From: Desulfovibrio sp.
GTDB taxonomy: Bacteria > Desulfobacterota > Desulfovibrionia > Desulfovibrionales > Desulfovibrionaceae
Direction of reading: 5' to 3'
DNA: 63,923 nt
NCBI GenBank assembly: GCA_031280915.1
Contig: JAITGC010000099.1
Coordinates: forward strand, 1-63,923
Below, piece by piece: positions 35,714-44,404 of this stretch. A program made the translations under genes and the position numbers. Each line of letters begins with the position of its first letter. Within the stretch, counting starts at the first letter, position 1. The notes beneath the pieces are model-generated. The model worked only from the letters and a program-made list of their open reading frames with translations, did not search any database and was not told the DNA's origin.

Positions 35714-36856
35714 TCAATTTTTTACGGACTGCAAAACAGACTGCATGCCCTGGCTGAAGGAAGCCATAGCCTCGTCGAACTCGCGCTGCAGAGAATCCAC
35801 CAATTCCCGCACCGAGATGATTTCGTTCACGCGAAAAACATTGGCTCCGCAAAAGGCAAAACCGCGCTCCAGATTACCCTTCATGGCGTTGATGAGCGCC
35901 TGAGCGATGCAATAGGGCGTTTTTTCCTGCTGGCAGGTGCTTACGCAGTGAAAAATACACTTAAAAGGTTTTTTCAGCCCTTCGCGGGCGGCTTCGATAA
36001 ACTGGTTGTACAGAGCGCGTCCCGGCATCCCCACAGGGCTGGAAATAATGGTCACGTCCTCTTCCCTGGCCGCAAGATAACTCCGCTTGAAGCGTTCGTC
36101 GGCGTCGCATTCATGGGTGGCGACAAAACGTGTGCCCATCTGTACGCCGGCTGCCCCCAAATCCAGAAAATGCTTAATGTCCCCACCGGTGTAAACGCCT
36201 CCAGCGGCGATAACAGGCACTGCGCGTCCTTTTTTGTCCTCAAAGGGCTTGACGGCTTCCACCACCTCAGGCACCAGTCTTTCCAAAGCAAAAGAGGGAT
36301 TCTGTATTTCGTCGGCCTTGAAGCCGAGATGCCCTCCAGCCTTGGGGCCTTCCACCACAAAGGCGTCAGGCAGATAATCAAAACGGGAAAGCCATTTTTT
36401 CAGCATAATAGTGGCGGCTCTGGCCGAAGACACAATGGGCACGAGTTTTGTTTTAAACTCTTCTTTCCTGCTTTCACACATGTCCAGTAAATACCGGGGC
36501 ATGTCCGTGGGCAGGCCGGCTCCGGCGAAAATGATGTCCGCCCGGCTTTCGATGGCGGCGCGCACCATCTGGCTGAAGGTGGTCAGGGCCACCATGATGT
36601 TAACCCCCACAATACCGCTGGTCATCTGCTTCGCCTTGAGAATTTCCTCACGCAGGGCGCGCGTGTTGGCCTCCACAGGATTGATGGCCACATCCGGCTC
36701 CTTCATGCCTATCATGGCTCCCGCGATGACGCCGATGCCGCCTTGGTCGGCGACCGCCGAAGCCAGCCGGGAGAGAGATATGCCGACGCCCATGCCACCC
36801 TGGATAACGGGAATTTTGGCCGTAAGCTCGCCAATGTGCAACTGCGGAAAAGCCAT
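35714..36856 (-). CDS. Nitronate monooxygenase / FabK-like FMN enzyme
   Basis: 380 residues of the NMO/2-nitropropane-dioxygenase TIM barrel: PVIQGGMGVGIS at the N terminus, GVNIMVA, EGPKAGGHLG with the conserved His, PVIAAGGVYTGGD and GAAGVQMGTRFVATHECDA. FabK enoyl reductases share the fold, so substrate is not fixed. An unusual Cys-rich segment follows near residue 300 (KCIFHCVSTCQ, then PYCIAQ), which could bind a metal or cluster. Confidence 0.85.
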   Translation of the reverse strand: MAFPQLHIGELTAKIPVIQGGMGVGISLSRLASAVADQGGIGVIAGAMIGMKEPDVAINPVEANTRALREEILKAKQMTSGIVGVNIMVALTTFSQMVRAAIESRADIIFAGAGLPTDMPRYLLDMCESRKEEFKTKLVPIVSSARAATIMLKKWLSRFDYLPDAFVVEGPKAGGHLGFKADEIQNPSFALERLVPEVVEAVKPFEDKKGRAVPVIAAGGVYTGGDIKHFLDLGAAGVQMGTRFVATHECDADERFKRSYLAAREEDVTIISSPVGMPGRALYNQFIEAAREGLKKPFKCIFHCVSTCQQEKTPYCIAQALINAMKGNLERGFAFCGANVFRVNEIISVRELVDSLQREFDEAMASFSQGMQSVLQSVKN

Positions 36857-36934
36857 TGTGAAACCCTCCGAAAATATTGCGGTTAAGAGCCTTTCTTCAT
36901 CAAGATAAACTGAAACGCGCCGCGACGCAATATG

Positions 36935-38770
36935 CTAAGACTGCAATATTTCAAGTTTTTTCAACAGTTCCAGAGCCTTTTTTGGGCCTATGCCGGGCAC
37001 TGCGCGCAGTTCTTCCTCTCCGGCAGCGCGCATAGCCTCAATACTTCCAAATTTTTCCCATAGCAGGCGGGCTGTGGCCGGGCCTATGCCGGGCAGGCGC
37101 ATAAGCTCGCCGGAGAGCGCGACGCTGCGGTGCGCCCTGCGGTGTCTGCCGATGACAAAGCGGTGTGCCGCATCGCGGATGCGCTGCAAAAAAAGCAATT
37201 CCGGGCCTCCCTCGCGCAAGGGCAGAGGATTGGCCCGGCCGGGGATGAAAACCCTGTCGCTCACATTGCCGGCTCGCCTGTCAGCCCTGCCCTCTTCATT
37301 TCTGGCCTTGGCGATGGCCGCGAGGGGAAAACGTCCCTCCTCTCCGGCTTCGGCCAGAGCGCGCCGCACAGCGGCAAGCTGACCGCGCCCGCCGTCAATC
37401 AACAAAAGGTCCGGCCAGGGCGGGCCACTTTTTAACCGACGCGCCGCCCAAGCATATAGACTCGCGCAGTCATCCCCACCATCGGGCATGGTATAGACGC
37501 GGCTGTCTCCGGACACGGGCCGCCCGTCTTCAAAAACAATCAGTCCCGCTCTGGTTTCGCGCCCGCCGGTATGGGAAATATCCACACATTCAATGCGCCG
37601 GAGAGGAATCGGCAACCGCAGGGCCGAGGCAAGCGCGTCCGCCGGGGATCCTTTCTGCCCGTACCGGGCCTCCTCCCGCGCATTGGCGGCGGCAATATCC
37701 ACAAGCTGATTGTCCAACGCGTTTTGTGGCGCCACAATACGTACTGCGCCTCCCCGCTTCTCGCTTAAGGCCAGTTCCATAAGGCTACGTTCCGAATCTC
37801 CCTCCTCCGCTCCGCTTTCCTCCGGCGGCAGCCAGGGCAGAAGCACACGAGGAGGCGGGGGAAGAGTCGTGTAAAACTGACTCAAAAAGGCCCAGAGCAA
37901 TTCCGGCGCATCCTCAAATTCAAGGCCGCCGAAATAAAAACCCCTGCCGTCCATCACCGCGCCGCCCCGTACAAAAGCGACTCCCACAGCCAGGCCCTTG
38001 TCCGCCGGGAACAGCCCCACCACATCCATGTCGCCGCCGCCGGGCAAAACAGCGGCCTGCCGCTCCACTGTACACTCCACGGCCTGAATCCTGTCGCGCA
38101 ACACCGCGGCTTCTTCAAATTCCAGGGCTTCGGCCACCCGATTCATTTCCGCGCGCAGGCCAGCAAGCAGGTCGGCAGCGTGGCCTTCAAGCAGTTCGCT
38201 GACCTTGTGCGCCGTCCGTCCATATTCCTCCGGGCTTATCAACCCCATGCAGGGGGCCGGGCATTGCCCCATGTGGTGATAAAGGCAGGGACGCACACGG
38301 TTTTTCATGGCCCTGTCCGAACAACGCCGCAAACCGAAGGCCTTGTGCAGCAGTTTCCAGGTTTCGCGGGCGGAAGAGGCCGAAGTGAAGGGACCGAACA
38401 GGCGCGCGCCGTCACGGCGGACCCGGCGCACAATTTCCAAACGCGGGAACGGGTGCTTCAAATTAAGCTTGAAAAGAACGTACTGTTTGTCGTCGCGCAG
38501 AACAATATTGTAGCGTGGCCGATGTTTCTTGATGAGGCTTGCCTCAAGGAGCAGGGCTTCCTTTTCCGTGGTGGTGGCAATGATATCCAGAGCGTGGGCA
38601 TGGGCCAGCATGGCTCTGGTTTTCGCCGTCCGGCGCTCAATCTGAAAATAAGAAAGTACCCGGCGGCGTAAGACGCGGGCTTTGCCCACGTAGATGATGC
38701 GGCCACGTTCGTCTTTATACAGATAAACGCCCGGCGCGAGAGGGAGACTTTGCGGGTCGGGTTTTTCCAA
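36935..38770 (-). CDS. uvrC: Excinuclease ABC subunit C
   Basis: 611 residues. GIY-YIG domain at the start (PGVYLYKDERGRIIYVGKAR, then LEASLIKKHRPRYNI), a Cys-containing CSD-like region (YHHMGQCPAPC), a UVR helix (EALEFEEAAVLRDRIQAVE), the RNase H-like endonuclease domain (IECVDISHTGG; DLLLIDGGRGQL) and two C-terminal helix-hairpin-helix motifs (LPGIGPATARLL; VPGIGPKKALELL). It makes the dual incisions in nucleotide-excision repair. It starts 3 bases after the preceding small ORF stop. Confidence 0.97.
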   Translation of the reverse strand: MEKPDPQSLPLAPGVYLYKDERGRIIYVGKARVLRRRVLSYFQIERRTAKTRAMLAHAHALDIIATTTEKEALLLEASLIKKHRPRYNIVLRDDKQYVLFKLNLKHPFPRLEIVRRVRRDGARLFGPFTSASSARETWKLLHKAFGLRRCSDRAMKNRVRPCLYHHMGQCPAPCMGLISPEEYGRTAHKVSELLEGHAADLLAGLRAEMNRVAEALEFEEAAVLRDRIQAVECTVERQAAVLPGGGDMDVVGLFPADKGLAVGVAFVRGGAVMDGRGFYFGGLEFEDAPELLWAFLSQFYTTLPPPPRVLLPWLPPEESGAEEGDSERSLMELALSEKRGGAVRIVAPQNALDNQLVDIAAANAREEARYGQKGSPADALASALRLPIPLRRIECVDISHTGGRETRAGLIVFEDGRPVSGDSRVYTMPDGGDDCASLYAWAARRLKSGPPWPDLLLIDGGRGQLAAVRRALAEAGEEGRFPLAAIAKARNEEGRADRRAGNVSDRVFIPGRANPLPLREGGPELLFLQRIRDAAHRFVIGRHRRAHRSVALSGELMRLPGIGPATARLLWEKFGSIEAMRAAGEEELRAVPGIGPKKALELLKKLEILQS

Positions 38771-38773
38771 GGA

Positions 38774-39067
38774 TCAGTTTTTGTCCACCCAGCCCTGAAG
38801 CGCCTCCACGATTTTGCGGGCCTGCTCCGCGCTGGAGATTGTGAATTTTGACTGCCGGCGGTATTCTCCGCCGCTTTTTTTATAACGCGCGATAACATAT
38901 TTGTCCGGACCGTAGTCATCGCTTTCGGCGCGCCATTCCTGGTAGCGAAAAACAATCGTCGTCCAGGCCCCCCGGCTGAGAACGACCTTGTCAAGCTCGT
39001 AAACGAGCATCCGGCCGTTTTCTTCATAACTGACAGTAATATCATCAATGGATTCAAACAAGCTCAA
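38774..39067 (-). CDS. Small conserved-looking protein of unknown function
   Basis: 97 residues, not recognised. Charged and rich in predicted strands, with a C-terminal helix (SSAEQARKIVEALQGWV). No membrane segment or signal. It overlaps the upstream small ORF by four bases and ends three bases before uvrC, so it is surely translated as part of that transcript. Confidence 0.7.
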   Translation of the reverse strand: MSLFESIDDITVSYEENGRMLVYELDKVVLSRGAWTTIVFRYQEWRAESDDYGPDKYVIARYKKSGGEYRRQSKFTISSAEQARKIVEALQGWVDKN

Positions 39068-39294
39068 ACCCCTGTGTAATTGGCCAACACCCCGCGGACG
39101 TCTTCCGGCAGAGGCATCAGCTTGATTTGCATATTCGCCGGGGATGGACCGTAAGAATCCATCCTGGTTTTGGCCATTTCTGTGAAGGCCATCAAGGTCT
39201 CCGCCATGGTCAATTCCTGGCCGGCAGCCACTTTACGCCCCAACATGCCCAAAACGATATTCGCACTGAGAACCGGTCCAATCTGCTCTGCCAT
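39064..39294 (-). CDS. Small helical protein of unknown function
   Basis: 76 residues from the ATG at 39294, which follows GGAGGCGCGGGT. Not recognised; mostly helical and Met-rich (nine Met), without an obvious membrane span. It is coupled by ATGA overlap to the next ORF and lies 81 bases after livF. Confidence 0.65.
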   Translation of the reverse strand: MAEQIGPVLSANIVLGMLGRKVAAGQELTMAETLMAFTEMAKTRMDSYGPSPANMQIKLMPLPEDVRGVLANYTGV

Positions 39295-39375
39295 ACCCGC
39301 GCCTCCTCGAAACATTCCGGAATTTTCCAAAACATATCGGATAACCGCCGGAAAAATTTAGGTGCGGCCCATGCC

Positions 39376-40095
39376 TCAGCCACCGAGATACGCGGCCTTG
39401 ATCTCCGGTTTGCGCAACAAATCCTCAGCCGGGCCTTCGGCGATGATCTCGCCGGTATCCAGCACATAGCCCCTGTCCGCAACCTGGAGAGCCAGGCGGG
39501 CGTTCTGCTCCACCACGATTATTGTCAGCCCGTCGGCATTGAGCCTCTTCAGAGTGCGGAACATATCGTACATGATAAGCGGGGCCAGCCCCATGGACGG
39601 CTCATCCAGAAGCAGCACCGAACATTTGGTCATAAGCGCGCGCCCCACGGCAAGCATCTGCTGCTCGCCGCCGGAAAGGGTATCACTGCGCTGTCGCGCC
39701 CGTTCCGCAAGGCGGGGGAACATATCAAAAATATAGTGAATTTCCTTGTCCAGCTTCTCATTTTTGCGCGTCCAGGCCGCCAGTTGCAGATTTTCAACAA
39801 CCGTGAGATTGCCGAAAATATGGCGGCCTTCGGGCACGAGGGTCATTCTGAGGTCGGAAACCACGCGGTGCGCCTCCATGCCCAGAATGGAGACGCCATT
39901 GAATTTAATATCACCGGCCGTCACAACGGGCGATTCCGGTGGGGTCAGACGCATTAATGCCTTGAGTGTTGTGGATTTGCCCGCGCCGTTGGCTCCGATA
40001 AGGGTGACGATCTCCCCTTGTTCCACCTGAAAGGAAACGCCGTGCAGGGCCTCAATTTTTCCGTAGGCCGCTTTCAGATTGCTTACACGTAACAT
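39376..40095 (-). CDS. livF: Branched-chain amino acid ABC transporter ATP-binding protein
   Basis: 239 residues: Walker A GANGAGKST, LVPEGRHIFGNLTVVENL, signature LSGGEQQML and Walker B VLLLDEPSMGL. LivF-type because it is the shorter ATPase with the EGR(H/R)IF motif. It starts within the livG stop codon. Confidence 0.95.
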   Translation of the reverse strand: MLRVSNLKAAYGKIEALHGVSFQVEQGEIVTLIGANGAGKSTTLKALMRLTPPESPVVTAGDIKFNGVSILGMEAHRVVSDLRMTLVPEGRHIFGNLTVVENLQLAAWTRKNEKLDKEIHYIFDMFPRLAERARQRSDTLSGGEQQMLAVGRALMTKCSVLLLDEPSMGLAPLIMYDMFRTLKRLNADGLTIIVVEQNARLALQVADRGYVLDTGEIIAEGPAEDLLRKPEIKAAYLGG

Positions 40096-40862
40096 CAGAG
40101 GGCGCCGTCCCCCAAATAGGCTCTGATGACGTCGGGGTCACGCCGGATTTCCTCCGGCGTCCCCTCGGCAATGGTACAGCCGAAATCTATAACGGCCAGC
40201 CGCCGGCACAGGGACATGACAACCTTCATCTGATGTTCTATCATCCAGATGGAAATTTTGAATTCGTCATAAATCCAGCGAATGTGACGAATAAGCCCTT
40301 CAACATCGGCTGAATTCAGGCCGGCGGCCGGCTCGTCGAGCAACAACAGTCTGGGATTTCCAGCAAGGGCGCGCGCCATCTCAACTCTGCGCTGCAAGCC
40401 GTAGGGCAGATTTTTGGGGAACTCTTCGGCGTATTCCGTCAGCTCCATTATTTCCAACACTTCACGCGCTTTCGTCTCAATGGCCTTTTCCGCCCGCCTG
40501 TAGCGTCCGGTGCGCAAAACAGCGCTCAGAAAACCGTAATTGAGCCAAGCGTAACGGGCCAGGCGGATATTGTCCAGTACCGTCATAGTATTCCAGAGAC
40601 GGATATTCTGAAAGGTGCGGGCCATGCCCATGGCCGTCACCTGATGCGGCTTGAGCCCGTTGATGCGTTTGCCGTTAAAAACAATGGAACCTTCCGTGGG
40701 CTTGTAAAAACCGGAAACAATGTTGAATACGGTTGTCTTGCCGGCGCCGTTAGGGCCGATCAGGCCCGCAAGCTCCCGTTCCTCCAGGCAACAGGAAAAA
40801 TTCGAAAGCGCCTGCAGACCGCCGAAGCGTTGCGTCAGACCGGTTATTTCAAGCAGGGGCAC
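40095..40862 (-). CDS. livG: Branched-chain amino acid ABC transporter ATP-binding protein
   Basis: 255 residues: GPNGAGKTTVFN, MGMARTFQNIRLWNTMTVLDNI, GLQRRVEMARAL in place of a strict LSGGQ (common in LivG) and LLLDEPAAGLN. Pairs with LivF on the LivHM membrane core. Confidence 0.95.
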   Translation of the reverse strand: MPLLEITGLTQRFGGLQALSNFSCCLEERELAGLIGPNGAGKTTVFNIVSGFYKPTEGSIVFNGKRINGLKPHQVTAMGMARTFQNIRLWNTMTVLDNIRLARYAWLNYGFLSAVLRTGRYRRAEKAIETKAREVLEIMELTEYAEEFPKNLPYGLQRRVEMARALAGNPRLLLLDEPAAGLNSADVEGLIRHIRWIYDEFKISIWMIEHQMKVVMSLCRRLAVIDFGCTIAEGTPEEIRRDPDVIRAYLGDGAL

Positions 40863-40883
40863 AACCGTCGCTCCAACCGAAAG

Positions 40884-41960
40884 CTATCTGAAGGTAATCC
40901 AGCGTCTCAGACGCGGAAAAACATGAGTCAATTCTCTGTTGCCGAGAAAACCCTCTGGCCTGAACTGCATAAGCAAAATCAGGACAAGGGGGATGATGAC
41001 CCATTTCCAGACCTGACCCAATTCATAGTTTACGGCCAACAGACCAGTGGCGTGCAGAACGTCGTTGAGCCAGGGGATCACAAAACGCAGCACTTCAATA
41101 AGCAAAGTGAAAGCCACGGCCGCCAGCAACACGCCGGAAATGGATCCCATACCGCCGAGATAGACCATGACCAGCCCCTCGGTGGATTTGAGTATGTTGA
41201 ATGCCTGGGCGTTCACATAGCCGTAAACATGGGCATAAAGAGCGCCAGAAAGTCCCGCGAGGCCGGAGGAAACCATAAAGGCCATGATTTTGACACGGTT
41301 GGTATTTATCCCCATGATTTCCGCCGCGACCTCATTCTGGCAGACAGCGGAAATACCCTTGCCGTAAGTACTTGTCATCAAACGGTAAATTATCATAACG
41401 CAGGCAAAAAGACCGATGATTGTCCAGATGAGCATCCAGGGCACATTCGCCACATCCGTCATGAGGCCGACGACTTTTTTCATGCCGGAAAATCCGCGCG
41501 GGCCGCCGATGGCGTCAATATTTTCCACGATGGAGATGATGATGTAGTTGGCGGCAATGGTAATGATGGCCAAGTAATCATCCCGAGTATGAAAGGAAGG
41601 CAGGGCCACAATCAGGCCGAACAAGGCCGCGGCCAGCCCTGCCCCGATGAGCACCAAAGGGAAAAGAAAGGGCGCCAGTTCCGGGGCGAAAAGAGCAGCG
41701 CCGAACAACTTGCTGTTGGTGAAAAACGCCACGGACAGCAATGACCCCGCATAGGCGCCCACGCACATAAATCCGCCGTGACCACAGGAAAATTCTCCCA
41801 TATAGCCGTTTACAAGATTCAGGCTGACGGCGAAAATACAATTGATGCCCATGAAGGTGATGACGGTGAGCACATACTTGTCCAGCATACCGGCCTGGGC
41901 AAGCCCAACCAGAGTGACTGCTGCCACGAGAAAAAAAATGTTGATGGCGTAACGCTGCAT
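40884..41960 (-). CDS. livM: Branched-chain amino acid ABC transporter permease
   Basis: 358 residues, about ten hydrophobic segments, with the LivM signature NLVNGYMGEFSCGHGGFMCVGAYAG and GLSGALYAHVYGYVN. It ends in a short basic tail. Separated from livH by 31 bases. Confidence 0.95.
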   Translation of the reverse strand: MQRYAINIFFLVAAVTLVGLAQAGMLDKYVLTVITFMGINCIFAVSLNLVNGYMGEFSCGHGGFMCVGAYAGSLLSVAFFTNSKLFGAALFAPELAPFLFPLVLIGAGLAAALFGLIVALPSFHTRDDYLAIITIAANYIIISIVENIDAIGGPRGFSGMKKVVGLMTDVANVPWMLIWTIIGLFACVMIIYRLMTSTYGKGISAVCQNEVAAEIMGINTNRVKIMAFMVSSGLAGLSGALYAHVYGYVNAQAFNILKSTEGLVMVYLGGMGSISGVLLAAVAFTLLIEVLRFVIPWLNDVLHATGLLAVNYELGQVWKWVIIPLVLILLMQFRPEGFLGNRELTHVFPRLRRWITFR

Positions 41961-41991
41961 GAAAGCTTCCAGTGTCAGGTTCAGCCTGTCT

Positions 41992-42909
41992 TCATATCTT
42001 GCTTGTCAGAGGCTTGCCGAAGATGCCTGTGGGGCGTTGCCAGAGAATAAGCAGCAGAATGGAGAAGGCAAAAAGATCGCGAAAGGTTGAGGGCAGAAAA
42101 GCGGCCACCATAACTTCTACAAAGGCCAGCAGGAATCCGCCGGCAAAGGCCCCGCGGATATCGCCTATCCCGCCGACGACGGCGGCGATAAAGGCTTTCC
42201 AGCCGGTCATGGCCCCCATGTATGGCTCCAGCACCGGGTAGGACATGGCAAAAAGCAAGCCGCCAAGCCCGGCAACCCCCGATCCCAGAATAAAGGTAAA
42301 AACAATCACGCTGTCCAATGGTATGCCCATGAGCGGCAGGGCGAACTTGTCCCAGGAAACGGCGCGCATGGCCATGCCTATGCGCGTCTTGACCACGATA
42401 AAATGCAGAGCGAGAAAAACGAGCACCGCCGCCAGAATAACCCATAACTTGAGATTGGTCACGGCAATGCCCCACAGATCATAAACGCTCTTGTCCAGCA
42501 GCACGGGCAGTGTTTTGCGGCTCGCGCCGAGCAGGGCCAGATTGCCGTTTTCCAGTATAAGTCCGCACATCAGCGCGGTAATCACCACATAAAGCCGGTG
42601 CGCTCCCTTGCGCATCAGGGGGCGATAGGCGACGCGCTCCAGAGTGACCCCCACCAGGGAGGTGAAAATCATGGTCAGCGGAATTGTCAGAGCCAGTACC
42701 AGTTCGCGGGGAAAGGCGAACATGCCGTCCGGCGCAAGGAGGGCGGTGGAAATAAAAAAAGCCAGATAAGCCCCGACCATGAAAATATCGCCATGGGCAA
42801 AATTTATCAGACGCAGGACGCCATAGACAAGCGTATAACCCAAGGCTATGAGAGCGTAAAAACTCCCCCATTGCAAGGCATTGACGCACTGCTGCAGCAC
42901 AAGCTCCAT
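41992..42909 (-). CDS. livH: Branched-chain amino acid ABC transporter permease
   Basis: 305 residues, about eight hydrophobic segments: NALQWGSFYALIALGYTLVYGVLRLINFAHGD is the LivH N-terminal signature. Forms the membrane channel with LivM. Confidence 0.95.
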   Translation of the reverse strand: MELVLQQCVNALQWGSFYALIALGYTLVYGVLRLINFAHGDIFMVGAYLAFFISTALLAPDGMFAFPRELVLALTIPLTMIFTSLVGVTLERVAYRPLMRKGAHRLYVVITALMCGLILENGNLALLGASRKTLPVLLDKSVYDLWGIAVTNLKLWVILAAVLVFLALHFIVVKTRIGMAMRAVSWDKFALPLMGIPLDSVIVFTFILGSGVAGLGGLLFAMSYPVLEPYMGAMTGWKAFIAAVVGGIGDIRGAFAGGFLLAFVEVMVAAFLPSTFRDLFAFSILLLILWQRPTGIFGKPLTSKI

Positions 42910-42922
42910 GATTCAACCCGCA

Positions 42923-42947
42923 ACAACCGGCTTCTCCCGCCGGTTGT
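42923..42947 (-). other. Hairpin in the livH leader
   Basis: ACAACCGGC and GCCGGTTGT pair, 13 bases upstream of the livH start. It has T residues only on the opposite strand, so it is more likely an mRNA processing or translation signal than a terminator. Confidence 0.5.
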
Positions 42948-43021
42948 CAAATATTTTTTTCCTGGAGAAAAGATAACATGCCGAAGCGCAAAAGGGTATC
43001 AATCAACGGTTCTCCACGACT

Positions 43022-43050
43022 CCGCCGCGCCGGCATCACCGGCGCGGCGG
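43022..43050 (-). other. Strong GC hairpin between livK and livH
   Basis: CCGCCGCGCCGG and CCGGCGCGGCGG, 12 perfect pairs around a 5-base loop, lie 13 bases past the livK stop with no U-run. It probably protects the 3-prime end of livK mRNA or attenuates read-through, giving more binding protein than permease. Confidence 0.65.
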
Positions 43051-43062
43051 GATGTCGTCCGC

Positions 43063-44235
43063 TTATTTCGGGCAGACGGATTCCTTGAAGGTGAACTGGC
43101 CCTGGTCGTCAATGGCCACAATGACCGCGCATTTGACAGGATCGCCCTGGGCGTCAAAGCGCATATCGCCGGTAATGCCCTTGAAATTCTTGACGGAAGC
43201 CAAGTTGTCGCGAATCAGTTTGCGCATTTTGCGGGTGTCGTCTTCCAGCTTGGACGCCTTTTGAATGGCATCGGCAATCAGGGCCACAGCGTCCCAGGTC
43301 AGAGCCGCGACATCGTCCGGGACATAACCGTATTTCTTGTTGTACTTGTCGATGAATTCCTTGGTTTTGCCCGTGGCCCCGGCGGCCGCGTAATGGGTGG
43401 AGAAAAACTGTCCCTTGCACGCGTCGCCGCAAAGTTTCATCAACTCGGCTGATCCCCAGGCGTCGGATCCCATGAAATACCCCTTATAACCGAGGTCACG
43501 CGCCTGCGGCACAATAAGGGCGGCAAAACTGTAATTCTGCGGCAGAAAGATGAAATCCGGCCTGGCGGCGATCATCTTCGTCAACTGGGCGGAAAAGTCC
43601 TGATCTTTTGGGCCGTGGGACTCGAAGGACACCACAGCGCCCTTGCCATGGCGTTCTTCCCAGGCATCCTTGAAATTGTCGGCCAGTCCTTTGGAGTAGT
43701 CATTGGAAATCTCAAAGAGCACGGCCGCTTTTTTTGCATTGAATTGTTTGCTGGCAAAATCCGCCGCCACCGGCGCTTGAAAAGGATCAAGGAAAGCGGC
43801 GCGGAACACCCAAGGGCGGTCTCTGGTAGCGTCAGGATTGGTTGACCAAGGGGTGATCATGGGCGTTTCATTGTCGTTGGCCACAGCTCCGACGGGCACC
43901 GCCTGGCGGGAAGACTGGGGGCCGATGATCGCCAGAACGTCATCGCGGTCAATCAACTTGAGGGTGACGTTGACGGCGGTTTCCGGCCTGGACTCGTTGT
44001 CCTCGAAAATAAATTCCAACGGGTATTTTTTGCCGCCGACATCAAGTCCGCCCTTGGCGTTGGTCTCTTCTTTAAAAAGCTCCGCCGCGAACTTGGTGGA
44101 CTCGCCAACCTTGGGGATCTCACCCGTCAGAGGAATGGGAAAGCCGATTTTGATCGTCTGCCCGGCCAAAGCGGCACTCGGCGCAAACAGCGCCGCCGCG
44201 CAGACCAGCACGGTTGCACGCGCGTATTTCAGCAT
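43063..44235 (-). CDS. livK: Branched-chain amino acid ABC transporter substrate-binding protein
   Basis: 390 residues with a signal peptide (MLKYARATVLVCAAALFAPSAALA). Mature part is a type I periplasmic binding protein: IKIGFPIPLTGEIPKVGES, IIGPQSSRQAVPVGAVAND, TRDRPWVFRAAFLDPFQA. It delivers leucine-type amino acids, or possibly another amide, to LivHMGF. AAAGGAG precedes the ATG. First gene of the liv operon. Confidence 0.94.
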   Translation of the reverse strand: MLKYARATVLVCAAALFAPSAALAGQTIKIGFPIPLTGEIPKVGESTKFAAELFKEETNAKGGLDVGGKKYPLEFIFEDNESRPETAVNVTLKLIDRDDVLAIIGPQSSRQAVPVGAVANDNETPMITPWSTNPDATRDRPWVFRAAFLDPFQAPVAADFASKQFNAKKAAVLFEISNDYSKGLADNFKDAWEERHGKGAVVSFESHGPKDQDFSAQLTKMIAARPDFIFLPQNYSFAALIVPQARDLGYKGYFMGSDAWGSAELMKLCGDACKGQFFSTHYAAAGATGKTKEFIDKYNKKYGYVPDDVAALTWDAVALIADAIQKASKLEDDTRKMRKLIRDNLASVKNFKGITGDMRFDAQGDPVKCAVIVAIDDQGQFTFKESVCPK

Positions 44236-44312
44236 GGGAACTCCTTTTTCAACGGGACAGTTGAATTGTGACGAATCTTCCGGCCAAGACCGTCAGCCCC
44301 GCCGGAAAGTCC

Positions 44313-44341
44313 ATAATAACCACCGGGCGCATCCCTTTCAA
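44313..44341 (-). promoter_or_regulatory. Sigma-70-like promoter of livK
   Basis: On the minus strand TTGAAA (44341-44336), a 17-base spacer and TATTAT (44318-44313), about 78 bases before livK. Confidence 0.6.
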
Positions 44342-44362
44342 GACAATTTTCCGCATATCTGC

Positions 44363-44402
44363 AAAAAAACAGCGCCCTCGACGTAACAAACGGCAAACGC
44401 TG
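44363..44402 (-). terminator. Probable terminator after galE
   Basis: On the minus strand CAGCG and CGCTG pair across a 23-base loop and are followed by seven T residues. The stem is short, so this is tentative. Confidence 0.45.
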
Positions 44403-44404
44403 AT

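Noticed and set aside
42923..42965. Plus-strand terminator before livH
   Set aside because: The hairpin and T-run fit the plus strand, but no plus-strand gene ends there; more likely a leader structure of livH mRNA.
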